13,015 bases of DNA from Lysobacterales bacterium UBA2790 (GTDB taxonomy: Bacteria > Pseudomonadota > Gammaproteobacteria > Xanthomonadales > Xanthomonadaceae): NCBI GenBank assembly GCA_002352135.1, contig DEHW01000191.1, forward strand, positions 1-13,015, given 5' to 3'. Below the pieces are notes generated by a model that saw only the letters and a program-made list of their open reading frames with translations, did not search any database and was not told where the DNA came from. The position numbers were made by a program, and so were the translations under genes. Positions 7,347-13,015 of the stretch are shown here, piece after piece. Every line of letters begins with the position of its first letter. Within the stretch, counting starts at the first letter, position 1.

Positions 7347-7988
7347 TTAGCGCAGACCCTTCGCCGCCTTTGCCAAGGCCTCGATCCGTGCCCAATCGCC
7401 ACTCTGCACCGCGTCTGCCGGGGTGAGCCAAGAGCCGCCCACGGCGTGCAGGTTGGGGAGTTTCAGGTAGCTGGCGGCGTTGTCGGGGCCGATGCCGCCG
7501 GTGGCGACGAAGCCGAGCTGCGGCAGTGGGCCGCCGATGCCTTTGAGGGCGGCGACGCCGCCTGCGGCTTCGGCGGGGAAGAACTTCAGCAGTCGATAGC
7601 CTTCGTCCATCAGATGCATGCATTCGCTGGCGGTGGCAGCACCGGGCAGCCAAGGCAGTTCGTGCTCGCGTGCGGCGGCGAGCAGGCGAGGGCTGCTGCC
7701 AGGGGAAACGGCGAAGCGCGCACCGGCTTTCCAGGCGGCATCGAGTTGTTCTGGCGTCAGCACCGTGCCGACGCCGACCACCGCGCCTTCCACTTCGGCG
7801 GCGACGGCGCGAATGGCTTCCAGGGCAGCCGGTGTGCGCAGGGTGATTTCGATGGCGGGAATACCGCCCGCGACCAGGGCGCGGGCCAGTCCGACCGCTT
7901 GCGCGACCGCATCGACAACGACGACGGGAATCACCGGTGCCAGACCGGCGATGTGTTGCAGCGTGGCGAGTTGCTGATCGTTGGGCAT
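7347..7988 (-). CDS. eda: KDPG aldolase (2-dehydro-3-deoxyphosphogluconate aldolase)
   Basis: Eda cleaves 2-keto-3-deoxy-6-phosphogluconate to pyruvate and glyceraldehyde-3-phosphate, the final Entner-Doudoroff step. It also has 4-hydroxy-2-oxoglutarate aldolase activity in many bacteria. The 213-residue length equals the family norm. The active-site glutamate is Glu47 in AIEITLRT. The Schiff-base lysine is Lys135 in [10 protein letters not shown]. Other family marks are [10 protein letters not shown] (72-81), FAVSPG and the phosphate-binding [14 protein letters not shown]. The ATG at 7988 is preceded by TGAGGA (7996-8001). Within that hexamer the TGA is also the edd stop codon, so the eda ribosome binding site and the end of edd are one element and translation is probably coupled. 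It is the last gene of the zwf-pgl-edd-eda operon. Confidence 0.97.
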   Translation of the reverse strand: MPNDQQLATLQHIAGLAPVIPVVVVDAVAQAVGLARALVAGGIPAIEITLRTPAALEAIRAVAAEVEGAVVGVGTVLTPEQLDAAWKAGARFAVSPGSSPRLLAAAREHELPWLPGAATASECMHLMDEGYRLLKFFPAEAAGGVAALKGIGGPLPQLGFVATGGIGPDNAASYLKLPNLHAVGGSWLTPADAVQSGDWARIEALAKAAKGLR

Positions 7989-7998
7989 GGTCGAATCC

Positions 7999-9816
7999 TC
8001 AGAAAATGCTGGCGCCAAGGTCGGCGCTGCCGACGCGTTGCCTGAACACGCTGAACAGTTCGCGACCGAGACCGACATGCGCGGCGCTCAGATCTTGCGT
8101 GGCCGCTGTGCGGGCGGCCCATTCCTGCGCATCGACGAGAACTTGCAGGACTCCGTTGGCGGCATCCAGACGCACGATGTCGCCATCGCGCAGACGGGCA
8201 ATCGGTCCGCCGTTGGCGGCTTCCGGGGTGATGTGGATGGCGGCGGGCACTTGTCCCGAGGCCCCCGACATGCGGCCATCGGTGAGCAGGGCGACACGCA
8301 GGCCGCGCTTCTGCAGCACGGCCAGCGGCGGGGTGAGCTTGTGCAGTTCGGGCATGCCGTTCGCTGCCGGTCCCTGGAAGCGCACGACGACGATCACGTC
8401 GGCGTTGAACTCGCCGCGTTCGAAGGCGCGTTTGACCTCGTCCTGCTCGTGGAAGACGCGCACCGGCGCTTCGATGCAAAAGCGATCCTCCGGCACCGCC
8501 GAGACCTTGATGACGGCTTGGCCGAGTTCGCCCTGCAGCAGGCGCAGGCCGCCATCCGGGCGGAAGGCTTGCGTCAGCGGGCGCAGCACCTCGGTATCGG
8601 CGCTGTGCTCGGCTACCGCTGACCATTGCAGTTGATCGTCCTGAAGTTGCGCGACTTGCGCGTAGTCGGCCAGCGAGCCACCCCAGACAGTTTGCGCGTC
8701 AAGATGCAGCAATCCTGCGCTACCCAGTTCGCGGATCAGAAAGCCCATGCCGCCAGCGTGCTGGAAGTGGTTCACGTCGGCCTTGCCATTCGGATAAACG
8801 CGCGCCAGCAGCGGCACAACGGCCGACAACGCGTCGAAGTCTTCCCAGCGCAGTTCGATGCCTGCCGCACGCGCCATCGCCACCAGATGCAGCAGGTGAT
8901 TGGTCGAGCCGCCGGTAGCATGCAGGCCGACGACCGCATTGATGAAACTGCGTTCGTCGAGCAGTCGTCCCAGCGGGCGGTAGTCGGTGCCTTGCGAGGT
9001 CAGTTGCAGCACGCGTTCGACGGCGGCATCGGTCAGTGCGCTGCGCAGCGCGGTGCCGGGATTGACGAAACTCGCACCGGGCAGATGCAGGCCCATGATT
9101 TCCATCAGCATCTGATTGGAATTGGCGGTGCCGTAGAAGGTGCAGGTGCCGGGGCTGTGATACGAGGCGGCTTCGGCTTCCAGCAATTCATCGCGGTTGG
9201 CCTTGCCTTCGGCATAGCGTTGGCGGACGGCGGATTTCTGTTCGTTGGGCAAACCGCTGGGCATCGGTCCGGCGGGAATGAACACGGTCGGCAAATGCCC
9301 AAACGACAGCGCGCCGATCAGCATGCCGGGCACGATCTTGTCGCAAATGCCCAGACAGACCACAGCATCGAACATGTCGTGCGACAGGCCGACGGCGGTG
9401 CCCATGGCGATCAGGTCCCGCGAGAACAGCGACAACTCCATGCCCGCCTGTCCCTGGGTGACGCCATCGCACATCGCAGGCACGCCGCCGGCGACTTGCG
9501 CGGTCGCGCCAAGACGGCGCGCGGTGGCGCGGATCTGCTCGGGATACAGCTCGTAGGGCTGATGCGCCGACAGCATGTCGTTGTAGGCGCTGACGATGCC
9601 GATATTGGGTGTGCGCAGGCCGCGCAGATGCTGTTTGTCGGCGTTATTGCAGGCCGCGAAGCCGTGCGCGAGATTGCCGCAGGACAAGGCGCGGCGCTGC
9701 GTGCCTTCGGCGCGCGCGGCATCGATGCGCGCCAGATACGCGGCGCGACGGGCGGCGCTGCGTTGACGCAGGCGTTCGGTGACTTCAACGAGGACGGGAT
9801 GCAATGGAGCGGACAT
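7999..9816 (-). CDS. edd: 6-phosphogluconate dehydratase
   Basis: Edd dehydrates 6-phosphogluconate to KDPG, the defining step of the Entner-Doudoroff pathway, using an iron-sulfur cluster. The product is 605 residues (E. coli Edd 603). The IlvD/Edd family signatures are intact: [20 protein letters not shown] (115-134), [12 protein letters not shown] with Cys158 of the CDK motif, and [14 protein letters not shown] with Cys225. [15 protein letters not shown] is present near the C-terminus. The CDK cysteine and the TCTF cysteine are the expected cluster ligands. I chose the ATG at 9816 because GAGGAG ends 7 nt upstream. The GTG at 9831, which the open frame also allows, overlaps that ribosome binding site and cannot be the start. 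It begins 18 nt after pgl and ends 10 nt before eda. Confidence 0.97.
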   Translation of the reverse strand: MSAPLHPVLVEVTERLRQRSAARRAAYLARIDAARAEGTQRRALSCGNLAHGFAACNNADKQHLRGLRTPNIGIVSAYNDMLSAHQPYELYPEQIRATARRLGATAQVAGGVPAMCDGVTQGQAGMELSLFSRDLIAMGTAVGLSHDMFDAVVCLGICDKIVPGMLIGALSFGHLPTVFIPAGPMPSGLPNEQKSAVRQRYAEGKANRDELLEAEAASYHSPGTCTFYGTANSNQMLMEIMGLHLPGASFVNPGTALRSALTDAAVERVLQLTSQGTDYRPLGRLLDERSFINAVVGLHATGGSTNHLLHLVAMARAAGIELRWEDFDALSAVVPLLARVYPNGKADVNHFQHAGGMGFLIRELGSAGLLHLDAQTVWGGSLADYAQVAQLQDDQLQWSAVAEHSADTEVLRPLTQAFRPDGGLRLLQGELGQAVIKVSAVPEDRFCIEAPVRVFHEQDEVKRAFERGEFNADVIVVVRFQGPAANGMPELHKLTPPLAVLQKRGLRVALLTDGRMSGASGQVPAAIHITPEAANGGPIARLRDGDIVRLDAANGVLQVLVDAQEWAARTAATQDLSAAHVGLGRELFSVFRQRVGSADLGASIF

Positions 9817-9834
9817 GATGGTTCTCCTCACGAC

Positions 9835-10530
9835 TCAGTCGCAGGTATGCACATCGGCGCGGGCACCGGCGGCGGCCAGCACGCGGGCAATCGGCAGATC
9901 GCGGCTCGCCAGTGCTTGGCGCAGCACTTGTTGTTTGCCTTGTCCTTCGATGTGCAGATGGATATGACGCGCGCTGGCCAGCGTCGGCAAGGTCAGCGTG
10001 ATACGCGGCTCGGGTGCGCCGGGCGCGTGCATCGGCAGCGCGATGTCGCTGCAGTCCGGTGCCATCGCGCGACTGAGCTGATCGCCTTGCGGAAACAGCG
10101 ATGCGGTGTGGCCATCATTGCCCATGCCGAGCAGCAGGACATCGATCGGCAGGCAGCAGTCGTACAGCGCGGTGCTGTATTCGCGTGCGGCATCGTCAAT
10201 GTCGAGATCGTCGCGGAACATCGGCAGAAAGCGCGCTGCGGTGGCCGCATTGCGAAGCAAGGTCTGCTCGGCCAGCGCTGCATTCGAGCGCGGATCGCTG
10301 TTCGGCACCCAGCGTTCGTCGGCCAGGGTAACGGTGACCGCCGACCAATCCAGGCTGGTTTGCGACAGTGTTTCCAGCAGACGGCGCGGCGTGCTGCCAC
10401 CCGAGATCACCAGCAAGGCTTTGCCGCGCGCGGCAATGGCCTGTTGCAGTTCGGCTTGGATTTGCGCCGCGAGTGACTCGGCGAGCACCGCCGCAGAGGC
10501 GTGTGTGGTGATTCGTGGATCAGCCGGCAT
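9835..10530 (-). CDS. pgl: 6-phosphogluconolactonase (DevB/NagB-like type)
   Basis: Pgl hydrolyses 6-phosphogluconolactone to 6-phosphogluconate, linking Zwf to Edd. The 231-residue protein belongs to the NagB/RpiA-like fold group, not the beta-propeller YbhE type. Visible signatures are the phosphate loop SGGSTPRRLL (43-52), LADERWVPNSDPRSN (69-83) and GMGNDGHTASLFP (135-147). I took the ATG at 10530, which overlaps the zwf stop by 11 nt. A TTG at 10560 in the same frame would add ten residues but is a poorer start. The ribosome binding site is weak (TGGA, 7 nt before the ATG), so expression probably depends on coupling to zwf translation. The middle of the protein has a CC pair (DCCLPID) of no obvious catalytic meaning. 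Confidence 0.94.
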   Translation of the reverse strand: MPADPRITTHASAAVLAESLAAQIQAELQQAIAARGKALLVISGGSTPRRLLETLSQTSLDWSAVTVTLADERWVPNSDPRSNAALAEQTLLRNAATAARFLPMFRDDLDIDDAAREYSTALYDCCLPIDVLLLGMGNDGHTASLFPQGDQLSRAMAPDCSDIALPMHAPGAPEPRITLTLPTLASARHIHLHIEGQGKQQVLRQALASRDLPIARVLAAAGARADVHTCD

Positions 10531-11983
10531 CGTCGTTCCAGGTGCGTCCGTCGCGTTCAATCAGGGCCACGGCGGCACTCGGTCCCCAGCTGCCTGCGGT
10601 GTAGGGTTTCGGTGCCTCGTGGCTGTTCGCCCACGCTGCCAGAATCTGATCGGCCCAGCGCCAACCGGCTTCCACCTCGTCGCGACGCATGAACAGCATC
10701 GGATTGCCGCGCACCACATCGCCGAGCAGTCGTTCGTAGGCATCGACATGACGGACATTGAAGGTTTCCGCAAAGCTCATGTCCATCGCGACATGGCGTA
10801 GACGCATGCCGCCTGGACCGGGCACCTTGTTCATCAGCCAGAACTTCACGCCTTCGTCCGGCTGCAGTCGCAGCACCAGTTTGTTCGACTGCAGTGGACC
10901 GGCGCTGGGTTCGAAGATCGAATGCGGCACGCTGCGGAAGGTGACGACGATTTCCGACAGGCGTTCGGGCATGCGCTTGCCGGTGCGCAGATAGAAGGGC
11001 ACGCCCGCCCAGCGCCAGTTGGCGACTTCGGCCTTGATCGCGACGAAGGTTTCGGTATCGGAGGCGTGGCCGAGTTCGTCGATATAGCCCGGCGCGCTCT
11101 GGCCGTTGGCCGCACCGGCGCGATACTGGCCGCGCACGGTCAGTTGTGCCGCGTTGCTCGCATCGATAGGCTTGAGTGCGCGCAGCACCTTGAGTTTTTC
11201 ATCGCGAATGGCATCGGCGGAAAACGCGGCTGGCGGCTCCATCGCCACCAGGCAGAGCAACTGCAGCAGATGGTTCTGCACCATGTCTCGCAGCGCGCCG
11301 GACTTGTCGTAGTAAGGTCCGCGCGATTCCACGCCGACCGTTTCGGCCACCGTGATCTGTACGTGGTCGATGTGCGCCGCATTCCACAAAGGCTCGAACA
11401 GCGCATTGCCAAAGCGCAGCGCGGTGAGGTTCTGGACGGTCTCCTTGCCCAGATAGTGATCGATGCGATAGGTCTGCTGCTCGGAGAAGAAGCGTCCCAC
11501 GGCATCGTTGATGCGTGCGGCGCTGGCGAGGTCGCGACCGATCGGCTTCTCGATCACCACCCGCGATTGCCCAGCGGCCAGTCCGTGGCTGTGCAGGCCT
11601 TCGCAGATCGGCACGAAGATGTCCGGACTGGTGGCCAGATAGAACACCCGCACGCGCTCGCCGACCCGCAGCACCTCCTGCGCAAAACTCTGCCAGCCTT
11701 CGGCGCTGGTCACATCTAGGGCGTGGAAGTCGAGCAATGGAAGGAAGTCCGCCAAACCGGCGTGGTCGCCTTTTCCGCTCAGTGCTTGCTGGACGCGCTC
11801 GCGATACTGCGCGCTGCTGAAACCGTGGTCGCGGGCGACAGCGATCACCCGGCTCCCGGGCGGCATCTGGCCATCATTGAAGCGATGCAGCAAAGCAGGC
11901 AGCAACTTGCGCATCGCGAGGTCGCCGGTACCGCCAAAGATCACCAGATCAAAGGGCTCAACCGGCGCGGAATGCGGTGTCAT
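10520..11983 (-). CDS. zwf: Glucose-6-phosphate 1-dehydrogenase
   Basis: Zwf oxidises glucose-6-phosphate to 6-phosphogluconolactone and reduces NAD(P)+, which feeds the Entner-Doudoroff genes downstream. The 487-residue length matches E. coli Zwf (491). The coenzyme-binding fingerprint is IFGGTGDLAMRKLLPALL (15-32). IEKPIGRDL carries Lys146 (144-152). The active-site signature is RIDHYLGKETVQN (173-185), with catalytic His176-type geometry and substrate-binding Lys180. The ATG at 11983 is preceded by GGAG at 11989-11992, spaced 5 nt. The open frame extends to 12073, but those extra 30 residues cross the promoter and operator region and are not protein-like. It is the first gene of the operon and faces the divergent GntR regulator. 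NADP+ versus NAD+ preference cannot be judged from the fingerprint alone. Confidence 0.97.
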   Translation of the reverse strand: MTPHSAPVEPFDLVIFGGTGDLAMRKLLPALLHRFNDGQMPPGSRVIAVARDHGFSSAQYRERVQQALSGKGDHAGLADFLPLLDFHALDVTSAEGWQSFAQEVLRVGERVRVFYLATSPDIFVPICEGLHSHGLAAGQSRVVIEKPIGRDLASAARINDAVGRFFSEQQTYRIDHYLGKETVQNLTALRFGNALFEPLWNAAHIDHVQITVAETVGVESRGPYYDKSGALRDMVQNHLLQLLCLVAMEPPAAFSADAIRDEKLKVLRALKPIDASNAAQLTVRGQYRAGAANGQSAPGYIDELGHASDTETFVAIKAEVANWRWAGVPFYLRTGKRMPERLSEIVVTFRSVPHSIFEPSAGPLQSNKLVLRLQPDEGVKFWLMNKVPGPGGMRLRHVAMDMSFAETFNVRHVDAYERLLGDVVRGNPMLFMRRDEVEAGWRWADQILAAWANSHEAPKPYTAGSWGPSAAVALIERDGRTWNDDAG

Positions 11984-11999
11984 ATCGACTCCAGTGACA

Positions 12000-12017
12000 A
12001 TACCAAAAAAATACCAC
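12000..12017 (-). promoter_or_regulatory. Putative GntR operator, zwf-proximal copy (box A)
   Basis: On the plus strand this reads ATACCA, five A, ATACCAC: two direct half-sites exactly 11 bp (one helical turn) apart. Its inverted partner is box B at 12080-12097; 14 of 18 positions agree when B is read on the other strand. Box A sits between the candidate zwf promoter and the zwf ribosome binding site, so a bound protein would block transcription or early elongation. That the neighbouring regulator binds it is inference from position and symmetry. Confidence 0.6.
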
Positions 12018-12036
12018 ATGACGTTTTGTACCGCAC

Positions 12037-12064
12037 AATTTACCGTCTTGCGCAGTAAATACAA
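12037..12064 (-). promoter_or_regulatory. Candidate sigma-70 promoter of the zwf operon
   Basis: Read on the minus strand: -35 TTGTAT (12059-12064), 16-nt spacer, -10 TAAATT (12037-12042). This would start transcription around 12030, placing box A just downstream of the start point. ATTTAC (12038-12043) and GTAAAT (12055-12060) also form an inverted repeat over the same bases, so part of this may be another protein site. Assigned by eye. Confidence 0.35.
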
Positions 12065-12079
12065 GCAGTGCATGCTTTT

Positions 12080-12097
12080 GTGGTCTTTCAGTGGTAT
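12080..12097 (+). promoter_or_regulatory. Putative GntR operator, regulator-proximal copy (box B)
   Basis: The half-sites TGGTCT (12081-12086) and TGGTAT (12092-12097) are direct repeats with an 11-bp period, the same layout as box A but inverted. It ends 5 nt before the regulator ATG, so binding would cover the translation start region and repress the regulator's own gene. Conservation between A and B includes both ACCA cores and the central AA. Confidence 0.6.
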
Positions 12098-12102
12098 CTA
12101 AA

Positions 12103-12855
12103 ATGAGCGATCTGATTCAAGAGGCTTACCAAGCAGCGGTGTCCGGGGTGGCCTCGGCGCGGGCACTGGCCTACCAGCGCTTGCGCGAGGCGCTGCGGCA
12201 GTTGATCGACAGTGGTCGCCTGCCGCCGGGCAGCGGACTGCCGAGTGAACGCGAACTGGCGGAACAATTGGACCTGTCGCGCGTCACCGTGCGACGTGCG
12301 CTGGCGGGCTTGGTCGAAGACGGCCTGTTGGTGCAACGCCAAGGCGCGGGTACCTTCGTTGCGGAGCGATTGCTGAAATCGATCTCGAAGCTGTCGAGCT
12401 TCACTGACGACTTGCGTGCACGTGGGCTGCGGCCGCGTGCGGTGGTGCTGGAACGCGAGCTTGGCGAGGTCACGCCCATCGAGGCGATGGCGCTGAATCT
12501 GTCGCCGGGGGCGGGCGTCAGTCGGATGACACGACTGCGTTATGCGGGCGACGAACCTTTGGCCATCGAGCGCAGCGCGGTGCCGGCGTCGGTGCTGCCG
12601 TCACCGGATTTGCTGGAGGACTCGCTCTACGAACTGCTGGATCGTCTGGGCGGACGACCCAAGCGCGCGCTGCAGCGCGTGCGCGCCATCGGGTTCAATG
12701 CCGAGCAGGCACAATTGCTACGCTTGCCGGTGGGCAGTCCGGGCCTGCTGGTGGAGCGGCGCGGCTTTCATGCCGACGGCCGCGTGATCGAGTTCAGTCG
12801 ATCCTATTACCGCGGCGATTCCTACGATTTTCTGGCCGAGCTGCACAGCGATTGA
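12103..12855 (+). CDS. GntR family transcriptional regulator, HutC/UTRA subfamily
   Basis: This 250-residue DNA-binding regulator has the two-domain HutC layout. The winged helix is at about 22-86, with LPSERELAEQLDLSRVTVRR (46-65) as the recognition segment and the wing QGAGTFVA (80-87). The effector-binding UTRA domain covers about 95-245, with RMTRLRYAGDEPLAIERS (141-158) and VIEFSRSYYRGDSYDFL near the end. HutC-type members sense small metabolites such as sugar phosphates, amino-sugar phosphates, urocanate or fatty acids. Its divergence from zwf makes an intermediate of glucose or Entner-Doudoroff metabolism a reasonable guess, not a shown fact. I chose the ATG at 12103; a GTG at 12091 in frame lies inside operator box B. 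No Shine-Dalgarno sequence is visible before either start, so leaderless or weak translation is possible. Confidence 0.88.
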   Translation: MSDLIQEAYQAAVSGVASARALAYQRLREALRQLIDSGRLPPGSGLPSERELAEQLDLSRVTVRRALAGLVEDGLLVQRQGAGTFVAERLLKSISKLSSFTDDLRARGLRPRAVVLERELGEVTPIEAMALNLSPGAGVSRMTRLRYAGDEPLAIERSAVPASVLPSPDLLEDSLYELLDRLGGRPKRALQRVRAIGFNAEQAQLLRLPVGSPGLLVERRGFHADGRVIEFSRSYYRGDSYDFLAELHSD

Positions 12856-12875
12856 GGTCGCGCCCGCGCCGGTCT

Positions 12876-13015
12876 TCAGCTCTCGTTGCACTGCTCGGCG
12901 CGTTCGTAGAGGACGAAGCGTTTGGTCGTGGTCTGCACGACTTCCCAGGTGCCGACAAAGCCACGCGGAATGACGAAGCGCATGCCAGCGATCAGACGCG
13001 TGCAATGGCCTTCGG
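12876..13015 (-). CDS. Unidentified small protein, C-terminal fragment (5' end outside window)
   Basis: An open frame on the minus strand runs from the window edge to a TGA at 12876-12878. The visible 46 codons encode a C-terminus including GHCTRLIAGMRFVIPRGFVG, then TWEVVQTTTKRFVLYERAEQ and CNES. It has an alternating beta-strand-like pattern and two cysteines near its ends that could form a disulfide if the protein is exported. Codon use is like the neighbouring genes. It converges on the GntR regulator gene, with 20 bp between stop codons. No family is recognisable from this fragment, and without the N-terminus I cannot say whether it is real beyond the composition and the tight convergent layout. 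Confidence 0.5.
   Translation of the reverse strand, partial: EGHCTRLIAGMRFVIPRGFVGTWEVVQTTTKRFVLYERAEQCNES

Noticed and set aside
9817..9831. GTG start for edd at 9831
   Set aside because: The GTG overlaps the GAGGAG that serves the ATG at 9816.
8626..10476. Very long plus-strand open frame (about 616 residues) opposite edd and pgl
   Set aside because: It lies fully antisense to two unmistakable genes, shows no domain, and is the expected by-product of high-GC codon bias. The same reasoning removes the plus-strand frames at 3107-4330, 10922-11719 and 2105-2956.
12006..12011. The A-run in box A as the tail of an intrinsic terminator
   Set aside because: There is no GC-rich stem next to it, and it lies in a divergent promoter region where no transcript is expected to end.
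11984..12073. 30-residue N-terminal extension of Zwf
   Set aside because: It runs over the operator and candidate promoter, its residues are unlike Zwf, and a well-placed GGAG supports the start at 11983.
1..13015. CRISPR array, tRNA or rRNA gene, insertion sequence, phage or defence genes
   Set aside because: No regularly spaced repeats, cloverleaf-like sequence, transposase, integrase or defence-type domain could be seen on either strand.

Overview
This is a high-GC chromosomal segment with dense codon use and strong G/C third positions. The gene set and a characteristic intergenic repeat built on CCTTTCTTTG / CAAAGAAAGG arms point to a gammaproteobacterium of the Xanthomonadaceae/Rhodanobacteraceae group (Lysobacterales). 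That assignment rests on protein resemblance and recalled repeat type, not on a search. I see no tRNA, rRNA, CRISPR array, insertion sequence, phage gene or toxin-antitoxin module. Most of the window is ordinary core and transport metabolism. I do not see an obviously new multi-gene system.

Left part (1-2911): the 3' end of an FtsX/MacB-type ABC transporter permease; a 433-bp gene-free stretch (709-1141) holding a cluster of strong hairpins that looks like a dispersed repeat; then two EamA-family transporters placed tail to tail and overlapping by 12 bp, rarD (+) and a yedA-like gene (-).

Middle (2912-7340): a perfect 14-bp hairpin behind prc, the periplasmic tail-specific protease Prc/Tsp (-), and a SugE/Gdx-type small multidrug resistance protein (-). 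Divergent from sugE is a two-gene unit (+): an e(P4)-type HAD phosphatase lipoprotein whose last 8 bases overlap the start of pyrF (orotidine-5'-phosphate decarboxylase).

Right part (7347-11983, -): a compact Entner-Doudoroff operon read zwf-pgl-edd-eda. It carries glucose-6-phosphate to 6-phosphogluconolactone, 6-phosphogluconate, KDPG, and finally pyruvate plus glyceraldehyde-3-phosphate. Gene junctions are tight (11-nt overlap, 18-nt gap, 10-nt gap), so one transcript is likely. Divergent from zwf is a HutC/UTRA-type GntR regulator (12103-12855). The 119-bp region between them holds two copies of an 18-bp box in opposite orientation, each made of two ATACCA-like half-sites 11 bp apart. One copy lies just ahead of zwf and the other just ahead of the regulator. 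This is the best regulatory hypothesis in the window: the GntR protein autoregulates and controls the ED operon, in the role HexR plays in many other gammaproteobacteria and pseudomonads. The window ends in the C-terminal fragment of an unidentified small protein on the - strand.
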